Made by a program: the position numbers and the translations under genes
Shown: one piece after another, positions 17,552 to 26,320 of the stretch
Layout: each line of letters begins with the position of its first letter
How positions within the stretch are numbered: position 1 is the stretch's first letter
The notes under the pieces: model-generated
Databases searched by the model: none
What the model was told of the DNA's origin: nothing
The model's input: the letters and a program-made list of their open reading frames with translations, nothing else
DNA from: Glaciecola sp049650345
GTDB taxonomy: Bacteria > Pseudomonadota > Gammaproteobacteria > Enterobacterales > Alteromonadaceae
Reading direction: 5' to 3'
DNA length: 64,000 nucleotides
NCBI GenBank assembly: GCA_049650345.1
Contig: JBARZY010000044.1
Span: 62,001 to 126,000, forward strand

Positions 17552-19606
17552 ATGAATATTAACAAAATTTCCAGCGATAAAGCGTTAAGCGCATTAGCCA
17601 ATAATCCTATTTTTTCGGCGATACAGCCCAGCAATATTGAACAAGAGCTCTTAGCAGCAATTGCACACTGTAAAACGGTAATTGAAGACGTTGTGAAAAG
17701 CGGTGAAGTATCTTTCGCTAATGTAGTCAGTAAGTTAGAAGAGGCCGACGATGCCCTTAGTAAATTCTTTTCGCCCATTAGCCACATGAATTCAGTGGTG
17801 AGTTCTGACGAATTACGCGCCGCTCACGATGCATGTTTGCCGCATTTGTCTGAGTATTCTACATTTGTAGGGCAACATACTGAGCTTTGCGCGCTTTACA
17901 AGGCCTTGGCGGAATCAGACGAATTTGAGGAGTTAAGCGTGGCCCAGCAAAAAGTCGTGACTAATGCAGTACGCGATTTTGAATTATCTGGTGTGGCATT
18001 AGCACCCGGTAAAAAAGCCAAATATGCTGAGATGCAAGCGCGTTTATCTGATTTATCCTCACAGTTTTCGAATAATTTAATGGATGCAACCCTCGCTTTT
18101 AGTAAACATATTGAAGATAAAGAGGCACTAGCAGGTTTGCCGCAAAGCGCATTAGATGCAGCTGCGCAGGCCGCTCATCAAAAAGACTTACAAGGGTATT
18201 TATTTACCTTAGATATACCAAGCTATTTACCTGTAATGATGTATGCCGATAATCGTGAACTACGCGAACACATGTACACGGCCTTTGTTACGCGGGCCTC
18301 AGAGCACAGTAACGATGGAAAATTTGATAACACAGCGATTATTGATGAAACGCTAATGTTACGTCAGCAAATTGCTCATTTATTAGGTTTTTCGCATTAC
18401 GCTGATTATTCACTTGCCACAAAAATGGCGCAATCAAGTGAGCAGGTCATTGCGTTTTTAGAAGACTTAGCGGCTAAATCAAAACCCCAAGCAGAGCTTG
18501 AAAAGCAAGAAATAGAAGCGTTTGCTAAGGCCAACTATGGCGAAGACAACCTACAAGCGTGGGACTATGCTTACTATGCTGAAAAGCTGAAACAAGAAAA
18601 GTATGCGGTTTCAGACGAAGCGTTACGCCCGTATTTTCCTGAGCAACGAGTGCTCAGTGGATTATTTGAAGTCGTCCATCGCCTATATGGTCTAGAGGTT
18701 GTTGAGGTCGAGAACGTAGACACTTGGCACAAAGATGTCAGATTTTTCGAAATTCATGACAGCATTGGTCGCTTGCGCGGTAGCTTTTATCTTGACTTGT
18801 ATGCGCGCGCGAAAAAACGCGGCGGTGCTTGGATGGACGAATGCCGAGTTAGGCGCACCACCGAATCGGGTGAGCTACAAAGCCCAGTTGCTTATTTAAC
18901 CTGTAATTTTTCAGGTCCCGTTGGCAATAAACCTGCTTTGTTTACTCACGATGAGGTGATTACCTTATTCCATGAATTTGGACATGGCATTCACCACATG
19001 CTAACTCAAGTTGACGTAGGCGGAGTGTCGGGTATTAACGGTGTTGCATGGGATGCGGTTGAACTGCCCAGCCAGTTCTTAGAAAATTGGTGTTGGCAAC
19101 CAGAGGCCTTATCTTTTATATCAGGCCACTTCGAAACCAGTGAGCCTTTGCCACAAGATTTACTGGACAAAATGTTAGCGGCTCGTAACTTTCAATCCGC
19201 CATGCAAATGGTTCGTCAGCTAGAGTTTAGTTTGTTTGATTTTAAACTGCATCAACAAGCAGAGCCAACACAGTCTGTGCAAGCGCTGCTAGATGAAGTG
19301 CGCAAGCAAGTATCGGTGACAATACCGCCTGCGTTTAACAAATTTCAAAATAGCTTTGGGCATATTTTTGCCGGTGGCTATGCTGCTGGATACTACAGTT
19401 ACAAGTGGGCCGAGGTGTTGTCTGCAGATGCGTTTTCGCGTTTTGAAGAAGAGGGCATATTTAACCATCAAACCGGGCAAGATTTCTTAAATCATATTCT
19501 TGAGAAAGGCGGTTCGCAAGAGCCCATGGAATTATTCACGGCCTTTAGAGGGCGCGAGCCAAATACCGATGCCTTGCTGCGTCATTCAGGTATTGTTGAC
19601 GCATAA
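17552..19606 (+). CDS. prlC: Oligopeptidase A (M3 family metallopeptidase)
   Basis: A cytoplasmic zinc metallo-oligopeptidase that degrades short peptides, including cleaved signal peptides. The 684-residue length matches E. coli PrlC/OpdA (680). The zinc motif LFHEFGHGIHHML is near residue 475, with the downstream Glu ligand region (GVAWDAVELPSQFLENW) and the C-terminal FAGGYAAGYYSYKWAEVLSAD block that closes the M3 active site. I prefer the ATG at 17552; an upstream in-frame GTG at 17537 overlaps its own potential AGG and would add five residues. A strong hairpin follows the stop codon. Confidence 0.95.
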   Translation: MNINKISSDKALSALANNPIFSAIQPSNIEQELLAAIAHCKTVIEDVVKSGEVSFANVVSKLEEADDALSKFFSPISHMNSVVSSDELRAAHDACLPHLSEYSTFVGQHTELCALYKALAESDEFEELSVAQQKVVTNAVRDFELSGVALAPGKKAKYAEMQARLSDLSSQFSNNLMDATLAFSKHIEDKEALAGLPQSALDAAAQAAHQKDLQGYLFTLDIPSYLPVMMYADNRELREHMYTAFVTRASEHSNDGKFDNTAIIDETLMLRQQIAHLLGFSHYADYSLATKMAQSSEQVIAFLEDLAAKSKPQAELEKQEIEAFAKANYGEDNLQAWDYAYYAEKLKQEKYAVSDEALRPYFPEQRVLSGLFEVVHRLYGLEVVEVENVDTWHKDVRFFEIHDSIGRLRGSFYLDLYARAKKRGGAWMDECRVRRTTESGELQSPVAYLTCNFSGPVGNKPALFTHDEVITLFHEFGHGIHHMLTQVDVGGVSGINGVAWDAVELPSQFLENWCWQPEALSFISGHFETSEPLPQDLLDKMLAARNFQSAMQMVRQLEFSLFDFKLHQQAEPTQSVQALLDEVRKQVSVTIPPAFNKFQNSFGHIFAGGYAAGYYSYKWAEVLSADAFSRFEEEGIFNHQTGQDFLNHILEKGGSQEPMELFTAFRGREPNTDALLRHSGIVDA

Positions 19607-19616
19607 CAAGTGCGCA

Positions 19617-19654
19617 AATAGTGATAGTGGTGTTTATACACCACTATCACTATT
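19617..19654. repeat. 17-bp perfect inverted repeat after prlC
   Basis: Arms 19617-19633 and 19638-19654 pair perfectly over 17 bp (core GTGATAGTGGTG / CACCACTATCAC) with a four-base loop. It starts 11 nt after the prlC stop. No T tract follows on either strand, so it is not a canonical terminator. It could stabilise the mRNA 3' end, act as a rho-aided terminator, or be an operator for the downstream OYE gene. Confidence 0.7.
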
Positions 19655-19735
19655 GAAAAATTGACTGTACGCAGTCGCTATTTACTATAGATATTCGGTA
19701 ACGCTTGTTCGTTAAGCAAATAATAAGGATGTAAT

Positions 19736-20839
19736 ATGAGTACTTCAGCTACTGCTTTGTTCAGCCCGTTTTCACTGTCTTCACTCACGCTTTCCAATCG
19801 TGTGGTTATGGCACCCATGACTCGCCAATTTTCTCCAAACGGGGTGCCAACCAAAGATGTTGCTGCTTACTACAAACGCCGCGCAAAAGGTGGTACCGGT
19901 CTTATTATTACCGAAGGCACTACCATCGACGATCCGGTTGCTACCATGGACGCTAACATCCCTAATTTTCACACTCCCGAAGCACTTATGGCATGGCAAC
20001 ACGTAGTTAATGAAGTGCACAGCGAAGGTGGGAAAATTATGCCGCAATTGTGGCATGTGGGCATGGCTCGTGTGGCTAACAAAGCGCCCCACCCAGAGCT
20101 ACCAAGTGCTGGCCCTTCAGGTTTATTCAAGCCATCAAAGGTAGGCAGTGAACCCATGACGCAAGCGCATATAGAACGGGTTATTGAGGGCTTTGCAAAA
20201 GCTGCATATCAAGCGCAAAAAATAGGCATGGACGGCGTTGAAATTCATGGTGCCCACGGCTATTTAATTGATCAATTCTTCTGGGAAGGAACCAACCAAC
20301 GCAACGATAGTTGGGGCGGCAGCTTAATTAAACGAACACGCTTTGCGGTTGAAATTATAAAAGCGGTTAGAGCGGCAACATCGCCCGATTTTCCGATTGT
20401 GCTGAGGTATTCACAGTGGAAACAGCAAGATTATAGTGCTCGGTTGGCACAAACACCCCAAGAGTTAGAGGCCTTTTTAACCCCTTTGAGCGAAGCGGGC
20501 GTTGATATCTTTCATTGTTCGCAGAGGCGTTATTGGGAGAGTGAATTTGACAATAGTGAGCTTAATCTGGCGGGTTGGACTAAAAAAATAACAGGGAAGC
20601 CTACAATTACAGTAGGCTCGGTAGGCTTGAACCAAGACTTTTTCGGTGCATTCAAAGGCGAGGGATCAGATACTCGCTCTGTAGATGATCTAATAGACCG
20701 CTTACAGGCTAACGAGTTTGATTTAGTGGCTGTTGGTAGAGCCCTGCTGCAGGACCCTGACTGGGCTAACAAAATTCGCGATAATCGACTGCAAGAGTTG
20801 CAAGAGTATTCAGGCAAAGCGCTTGCAAGTTTACGTTAA
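19736..20839 (+). CDS. NADH:flavin oxidoreductase, Old Yellow Enzyme family
   Basis: An FMN-dependent ene-reductase that reduces activated C=C bonds (enones, nitro-compounds) with NAD(P)H. The 367 residues form a single TIM barrel. Family motifs include NRVVMAPMTRQFSPNG (about 21-36), GTGLIITEGTTID, the paired substrate-binding residues in EIHGAHGYLIDQFFW (about 168-182; His and a following His/Asn type position), and VAVGRALLQDPDW near the FMN phosphate site. AAGGATG precedes the ATG at 19736. It is followed by a convergent gene one base away. The physiological substrate is not inferable; 12-oxophytodienoate-reductase-like or NemA-like are usual database labels. Confidence 0.92.
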   Translation: MSTSATALFSPFSLSSLTLSNRVVMAPMTRQFSPNGVPTKDVAAYYKRRAKGGTGLIITEGTTIDDPVATMDANIPNFHTPEALMAWQHVVNEVHSEGGKIMPQLWHVGMARVANKAPHPELPSAGPSGLFKPSKVGSEPMTQAHIERVIEGFAKAAYQAQKIGMDGVEIHGAHGYLIDQFFWEGTNQRNDSWGGSLIKRTRFAVEIIKAVRAATSPDFPIVLRYSQWKQQDYSARLAQTPQELEAFLTPLSEAGVDIFHCSQRRYWESEFDNSELNLAGWTKKITGKPTITVGSVGLNQDFFGAFKGEGSDTRSVDDLIDRLQANEFDLVAVGRALLQDPDWANKIRDNRLQELQEYSGKALASLR

Positions 20840-20840
20840 A

Positions 20841-21530
20841 CTACTGCAATCCAACGTAGTTATCACCACTTGAATAAGCAATTATCATAGAGATCTCTTG
20901 TAACGAGCGGTCAGACTGTTTTCGCCATTCATTAAAACAAGCTTGAATGGCTAATTGGCTGCGTTTACTTTGTAAGCCGCCATCTATTAACTTATGGGCC
21001 CTAAAATACGCTTCAACATCTCGCGACAAAATATAGGTGTCTTTACCAATTGCCCTAAGTGCGTAAGGCCCTGTATTACCTCCTAAGCGTACGCCATGTT
21101 GTTTTAAATAGACCCACAAACCTACGGTGTCATCATTAGGCCAATTTGCTAGCCATTTTCCTACACTGCCATGAGCACTAATAATGTCTTGCAACATATT
21201 GGCGTTGTCTCGAATAGTACGCACCTTATTTAAATTGCGTATAATCGACGGATCAGTCGCTTTTTTTTCTAACATTTCGTCGGGCATCATTAAAATTTTG
21301 CCAATATCAAATTGCCAAAATACTTCTTCAAAGCTGGGCCATTTTTGACGCACCACACGCCAAACGAAACCCGACTGAAACACTTTCTTAGTAAGTTCTG
21401 CCAGCACGTGGCTATCATCCAACTTACATAGTTGTTCATCTGTAAGAGGCTTAGCTAATATGCTTTCGAGGTGTTTTACACCGCCTTTGCGTTTTGCGGC
21501 GCGTTGATAAATTGTGGAAAACTTTTCCAT
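20841..21530 (-). CDS. DNA-3-methyladenine glycosylase I family protein (Tag-like)
   Basis: The 229 residues show the Tag-family HhH fold: an N-terminal helical part (DEQLCKLDDSHVLAELTKKVFQSGFVWRVV), the base-pocket region (WPSFEEVFWQFD), and the helix-hairpin-helix-type segment (GVRLGGNTGPYALRAIGKDTYILSRDVEAYF, about 153-183). The family excises alkylated adenine from DNA. It is longer than E. coli Tag (187 aa), and I do not see Tag's N-terminal zinc Cys or its C-terminal His/Cys set. It therefore belongs to the broader adenine-glycosylase-like group of uncertain substrate. It converges on the OYE gene with one base between stops. Confidence 0.75.
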   Translation of the reverse strand: MEKFSTIYQRAAKRKGGVKHLESILAKPLTDEQLCKLDDSHVLAELTKKVFQSGFVWRVVRQKWPSFEEVFWQFDIGKILMMPDEMLEKKATDPSIIRNLNKVRTIRDNANMLQDIISAHGSVGKWLANWPNDDTVGLWVYLKQHGVRLGGNTGPYALRAIGKDTYILSRDVEAYFRAHKLIDGGLQSKRSQLAIQACFNEWRKQSDRSLQEISMIIAYSSGDNYVGLQ

Positions 21531-21709
21531 GGGTAAGATTACACTTAACGATTAATGATAACTTTATGTTAACCCAAACGCAGTTTGCAGTGCTACAGAT
21601 CAATAAAATTACAGTAATCTTCCTAAAAACCATTTAGTGCAGAAAACAAACTATAATGTTTTCAGAGGTATGGCAGACAATACATCCAGTCATATATAAA
21701 TACTATCTG

Positions 21710-21724
21710 AACTATACTATAGTT
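21710..21724. repeat. Small perfect palindrome upstream of the propeller-GGDEF gene
   Basis: AACTATA-C-TATAGTT, 7-bp arms around one base, 54 nt before the ATG at 21778. Its position fits an operator or a promoter -10 region; no regulator is indicated. Confidence 0.35.
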
Positions 21725-21777
21725 TATTTAAGTGTTGGGGCGTTCCCAATTTTCATGCACAAATAAAGGTCAATGCG

Positions 21778-24700
21778 ATGGTGTTAACATTGATTATCCG
21801 CTTTATCTTTGCTCTTCATTTACTGTTTGTAGCACTGTCTTTCAATGCGGTCTCGGCTCCTTTAAATATTCATAATTATCAATCGTATAGTTTAAAGCAA
21901 GGCCTATCACAGGTTGCGGTTTACGATATTGAAGAAGATGCCAATGGTTATATTTGGATTGCAACACAACGGGGTGTAAATCGTTTTGATGGCCACGATT
22001 TCATTAATGTTGAAAGTTTTGACCAGCAACAAGTCGGTCTAACCGGCTCTATGGTTTTAGACATAGAACTTGACATTACAACCGGTGATTTATGGTTTGC
22101 CACCCGAACTGGCCTAGATGTGTTGCGCGCAAAAACGGGTAAGTACGAAACACTGCCTACGTTAATGGATGACCTAGGCAGTGTAGAAGCACTTACTATT
22201 CATATAGACCGTAATGGCAATATATGGGTTGGTACCAAAACTTCATTGTACGTGCTTAATAAAGGGGCTGAATACATTACTGAGGTGCCTTATGCTGCAG
22301 GTGTATTAGCAACTATAGACATGAAAATGTCGCCGCAAGGCGTGTTGTGGATAAGCACCCCACAAGGTGTGCAGCGGTACGACACCAAAACCACGAATTG
22401 GCTGCCCACAATACTGCAAACAACATTGCCATCTCAGTTGTTTTTTGATCGTCATGAAAATTTGTGGGTAGCAACCAATGGCAATGGTGTATTCTTGCTT
22501 CGGCCTGTCCAACCAAGCGAGAACATGGCGCAGGAATATTCCATAGCAAAACATATTTCTATGGAAAATGGCTTGGTTAGCAACATAGTACAAGATATAC
22601 AAGAGGCAGAAAATGGCGATATTTGGCTTGCCACCACCGATGGTATATCGATAGTCAGTGCATCGGATCATACTGCTAAGAGTATGCCGAAACTCTCGCT
22701 CACCACACTCACATCACTTGATAAAAATACATATGTGGGAAATGCTTTATCGCTGTTTCATCATTCCGATGGGTTTGTCTTTGTGGGCACGCTCACCAAT
22801 GGTTTTTATGTGCTAAACGCAAACAAAACAATGTTTACCAATGCTTCAATAGATGATGGCAAAATTCCTTATTCGGTAACTATAGATGCAAATGATAATG
22901 CTTGGATACCAACTGATTCAGGTGTGTACAAAATGGACAAACAACATAAGGTACACGGTCCATATACTGAAAAAACTAATCTCAATACGCAGACGGTGTC
23001 TAATATTTTACAAGATGCTTATTACTCTACTCGGCATAATGAATTGTATTTAGGCTCAAGAATAGGTTTGCGTAAATTGAACAAGGAGTCGTTAAGTGTA
23101 GAAAAAATGGCATTTCAAACAGCATTAGTTTATTCGATTAGCCCTGAAGAGAATGGACACCTGTATTTAAGCACTCGCCATTCAGGTTTATTTTTGTACG
23201 ATCCAATCAATCAAAACATTATTAATCATTGGACCATTCCCTTGTCTTTTGAGGTGGTAGCAATTGATGATACGCATATTTTGGTGCCTAGTACTAACGG
23301 CCTTTACTTAATTAACAAAAACACTGATATTGTTAAGGTGTATCGCCATAAGGGGGATGTATCAAATAGTTTGCCATATAACGTGGTTACTTGGGTATCA
23401 AAGCGCAAGAATGGAGAATACTTTGTTGGTACACAAGGTAAAGGCTTACACTTGATGCGTTATTCATCGATAGATGATACCCCCACGTTTACGCCATTGT
23501 TCCCAAATACCGATCTTGGACGATTGTCGATAGGCGCTGTGATAAAGGGGGCCTATGGTGACTATTGGATCACCACTACTGAAGGGATTGTTCAATTGAC
23601 AGAAGACCTTAGCCAAGTGACATTTTTTGGAAAAAGCGATGGTGTAAATGCTTCTGGCTATTTTATTGGGTCTGCTGATGTCAATTCTAACGGCCGAATT
23701 TACTTTGCTGGCGTGGGCAATATGACGCATTTTCATCCAAGTGAAATTACCCATCAAAAAAGCTTTCCAAGACTACAGTTGACGAATATTAGCATGTTAA
23801 ATGACGACCAAAGAAAGCTCATTCAACAACCGCTAAAAACAACTCACATTATCAATCAGCAGAAACTTACTTTGCCTCCCAACAACTTAGTAGTAAGCTT
23901 CGATTTTGCGGCACTAGAGTTTGGTAGTGCTGACAAAATTGAATATGCATATATGCTAGAAGGTTTTCACCAGGATTGGCAATACACCGACTCACGCGCC
24001 AGAAACGCCACCTTTACGAATTTAGCCGCGGGTGATTACGTATTTAAAGTGAAGTCAACTAATCGTTATCAGACATGGAATGATGACGTTCTGTCCTTGA
24101 ATATTAAAGTGTTATCGCCTTGGTGGCGCACAAAGTTAGCGGTGGTAATTTGGCTTTGTTTATTAGCTATTAGTATTTTGCTCATTTACAAATGGCGAAC
24201 CTACGCCTTACATCAGCGCGAGCAAGTATTAACTGCACTGGTAAAAGAGAAAACACTTGATTTAGAAGCACTAAATACGCAATTAAAACAGTTGTCTATG
24301 CGCGACCCCTTAACCTCAATGTTAAATAGGCGTGGGTTTAAAGAGTGTGCGCAAGCAGAAATAGCCAGATGCGCCAGAAATCAATTTGCCTGCTCAATTG
24401 TGTTGTTCGATGTTGACAACTTTAAACTGCTAAATGATCAATACGGACATGACTTTGGTGACTCGGTATTAGTCAACATGAGCCAAGTGATTAACGAAAA
24501 TGTGCGCAAAGGTGACATCGTTGCACGATGGGGCGGAGAAGAGTTTATTATTTTGTTGCCCAACACAGCCTTAGCAGAAGCCAAAAGCTTTGCTGAGACA
24601 TTAAATGCTTGCGTTTCACAAACACAAACGATTAGTGGTGTGAGTATTAGCACCTCGTTTTCTGCGGGTGTGGTTGAAATGCAAACCAATAGCTCATTAG

Positions 24701-24786
24701 ATGATTGCATAGGGCGTGCTGACTTGTTGTTATATCGCGCAAAACAAGCGGGCCGCAATCAAGTTTGCGTTGACGCTGTAAATTAG
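21778..24786 (+). CDS. Two-component-type sensor propeller with Y_Y_Y domain and GGDEF output
   Basis: The 1002 residues begin with a signal peptide (about 1-28) and a large periplasmic region of Reg_prop propeller repeats (for example ANGYIWIATQRGVNRFDG, NGNIWVGTKTSLYVL, NGDIWLATTDGISIV). A Y_Y_Y immunoglobulin-like domain follows (about 700-785, YAYMLEGFHQDWQYTDSRA), then one membrane helix (about 790-808), a short coiled coil and a GGDEF domain. The last has DVDNFKLLNDQYGH, ARWGGEEF and an RKGD inhibitory site. This is the sensor layout of hybrid histidine kinases with the kinase replaced by a diguanylate cyclase, so a periplasmic ligand should control c-di-GMP. The ligand is unknown. Confidence 0.93.
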   Translation: MVLTLIIRFIFALHLLFVALSFNAVSAPLNIHNYQSYSLKQGLSQVAVYDIEEDANGYIWIATQRGVNRFDGHDFINVESFDQQQVGLTGSMVLDIELDITTGDLWFATRTGLDVLRAKTGKYETLPTLMDDLGSVEALTIHIDRNGNIWVGTKTSLYVLNKGAEYITEVPYAAGVLATIDMKMSPQGVLWISTPQGVQRYDTKTTNWLPTILQTTLPSQLFFDRHENLWVATNGNGVFLLRPVQPSENMAQEYSIAKHISMENGLVSNIVQDIQEAENGDIWLATTDGISIVSASDHTAKSMPKLSLTTLTSLDKNTYVGNALSLFHHSDGFVFVGTLTNGFYVLNANKTMFTNASIDDGKIPYSVTIDANDNAWIPTDSGVYKMDKQHKVHGPYTEKTNLNTQTVSNILQDAYYSTRHNELYLGSRIGLRKLNKESLSVEKMAFQTALVYSISPEENGHLYLSTRHSGLFLYDPINQNIINHWTIPLSFEVVAIDDTHILVPSTNGLYLINKNTDIVKVYRHKGDVSNSLPYNVVTWVSKRKNGEYFVGTQGKGLHLMRYSSIDDTPTFTPLFPNTDLGRLSIGAVIKGAYGDYWITTTEGIVQLTEDLSQVTFFGKSDGVNASGYFIGSADVNSNGRIYFAGVGNMTHFHPSEITHQKSFPRLQLTNISMLNDDQRKLIQQPLKTTHIINQQKLTLPPNNLVVSFDFAALEFGSADKIEYAYMLEGFHQDWQYTDSRARNATFTNLAAGDYVFKVKSTNRYQTWNDDVLSLNIKVLSPWWRTKLAVVIWLCLLAISILLIYKWRTYALHQREQVLTALVKEKTLDLEALNTQLKQLSMRDPLTSMLNRRGFKECAQAEIARCARNQFACSIVLFDVDNFKLLNDQYGHDFGDSVLVNMSQVINENVRKGDIVARWGGEEFIILLPNTALAEAKSFAETLNACVSQTQTISGVSISTSFSAGVVEMQTNSSLDDCIGRADLLLYRAKQAGRNQVCVDAVN

Positions 24787-24857
24787 CACTCATACGCTCG
24801 CAGTTACCTCAACTTTACGATAAACTTTAGCTATTAATAAAAGTCATTAGAGCCACT

Positions 24858-25664
24858 ATGTCAACGGTTGAAGAAAACACCCAAACAGCGCCTTCCGCAA
24901 CAGCCAACAATCAATCGGCAGAGCAACAAACTACCGATTTTGGTTTTACGCAGGTAGAGACATCCAAAAAAGCCGACATGGTGGCTGAGGTCTTTCATTC
25001 TGTTGCCGCAAAATACGATGTCATGAATGACTTAATGTCGTTTGGTATACATAGAATATGGAAACGTTTTACGATTGACTCAAGTGGCGTCAAGTCAGGC
25101 CAAAAAGTGCTTGATTTAGCCGGTGGAACTGGTGATTTAGCAGCTAAATTTAGCCGTATTGTTGGCAACAGTGGTCAAGTAGTGCTTGCCGATATCAACC
25201 ATAGCATGTTGAATGTAGGAAAAGATAAACTGATCAATATGGGCATTATGGGCAACTTGCATTATGTACAAGCAAACGCTGAGGCATTGCCATTCCCAGA
25301 CAATCACTTTGACCTTATCACCATTGCGTTTGGTCTGCGCAACGTTACCGACAAATCAAAAGCATTGGCCTCGATGTATCGTGTGCTGAAACCTGGCGGG
25401 CGTTTATTGGTGTTAGAGTTTTCAAAACCCACAAGTGAAGCTTTAAACAAGGCGTACGATGCCTATTCATTTTATTTGTTACCGCAAATGGGTAAATTGG
25501 TTGCAAATGATGCTGAAAGTTATCGTTACCTGGCAGAGTCAATCCGTATGCATCCTGATCAAGACACCTTAGAAAACATGATGCAAGAGGTGGGCTTTGA
25601 ACAAACACAATACACCAATTTGACGGGTGGCATTGTTGCTTTGCACAAAGGGTTTAAATTTTAA
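24858..25664 (+). CDS. ubiE: Demethylmenaquinone/ubiquinone C-methyltransferase UbiE
   Basis: SAM-dependent C-methylation of the quinone ring in ubiquinone and menaquinone synthesis. Family signatures are VAAKYDVMNDLMSFGIHRIWKR (about 49-70), the SAM motif VLDLAGGTGDLAAKFSR (about 84-100), and TIAFGLRNVTDKSKAL. A Gln/Thr/Ala-rich N-terminal extension of about 20 residues makes it longer (268) than E. coli UbiE (251). It opens an ubiE-ubiJ-ubiB operon: its TAA shares a base with the ATG of the next gene. Confidence 0.97.
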   Translation: MSTVEENTQTAPSATANNQSAEQQTTDFGFTQVETSKKADMVAEVFHSVAAKYDVMNDLMSFGIHRIWKRFTIDSSGVKSGQKVLDLAGGTGDLAAKFSRIVGNSGQVVLADINHSMLNVGKDKLINMGIMGNLHYVQANAEALPFPDNHFDLITIAFGLRNVTDKSKALASMYRVLKPGGRLLVLEFSKPTSEALNKAYDAYSFYLLPQMGKLVANDAESYRYLAESIRMHPDQDTLENMMQEVGFEQTQYTNLTGGIVALHKGFKF

Positions 25665-26320
25665 TGCCGGCGGTTCAGTTGTTACACGGTGTCATTGAAA
25701 CTGCAATAAATAAAGCCTTAACGCTATCCTCAAACGCAAATCAGGTATTGTCGCCACTTCATGGCAAAGTATGTGTTATTTATTTGCAAGAGTTATCGCA
25801 CTCGTTGTGTTTCCATTTTGATGCAACGCGAGTTGACGTGTTAGCAGACAGTAATCAAGCATATAACAATATGCCTGAAGACCTTCCATCTAATTATTGC
25901 TGGGTAAGTGTCTCGGTATTTGCCTTAGATAAGCTCAAACAAAATAATCAGCTTACTAAGCTGATTAAATCGGGCCAGTTAGACTTCGCAGGTGATTTGT
26001 CAATATTGCAAAATGTAAGTGCACTGTTCACTAACATTGATATCGATCTTGAAGAGGTGATGTCAAACTATATTGGTGATCCTGCGGCTTATCAATTGAA
26101 CGCCACGGGAAAACAAGTTATTACGACACTTAAACATCAGTTTGGCCTATTAGCTAATACACTTAGCGATGCAGCGTTAGACGAAAAGCCAATAGCCGTA
26201 CGGCACATAATGGTGGTCAATTTTAGCGATGAGGTAAACGAATTACGCGCGGCCACCGATCGCCTTGAAGCACGTTTAAATGCTTTCACAGAAAAACACG
26301 AGAAAGGAAATAAGGCATGA
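25664..26320 (+). CDS. ubiJ: Ubiquinone biosynthesis accessory factor UbiJ (SCP2 domain)
   Basis: UbiJ binds lipid/quinone intermediates through an SCP2 domain and helps assemble the soluble ubiquinone-synthesis complex with UbiK. The 218-residue length is near E. coli UbiJ (201). An N-terminal SCP2-like region includes GKVCVIYLQELSHSLCFHF and the GQLDFAGDLSILQNVSALFTNIDIDLEE segment (about 104-131). A C-terminal coiled coil (DEVNELRAATDRLEARLNAF) is the expected partner-binding part. It overlaps ubiE by one base (TAATG) and ubiB by four (ATGA), so the three genes are translationally coupled. Sequence similarity in this family is low; gene order supports the call. Confidence 0.92.
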   Translation: MPAVQLLHGVIETAINKALTLSSNANQVLSPLHGKVCVIYLQELSHSLCFHFDATRVDVLADSNQAYNNMPEDLPSNYCWVSVSVFALDKLKQNNQLTKLIKSGQLDFAGDLSILQNVSALFTNIDIDLEEVMSNYIGDPAAYQLNATGKQVITTLKHQFGLLANTLSDAALDEKPIAVRHIMVVNFSDEVNELRAATDRLEARLNAFTEKHEKGNKA

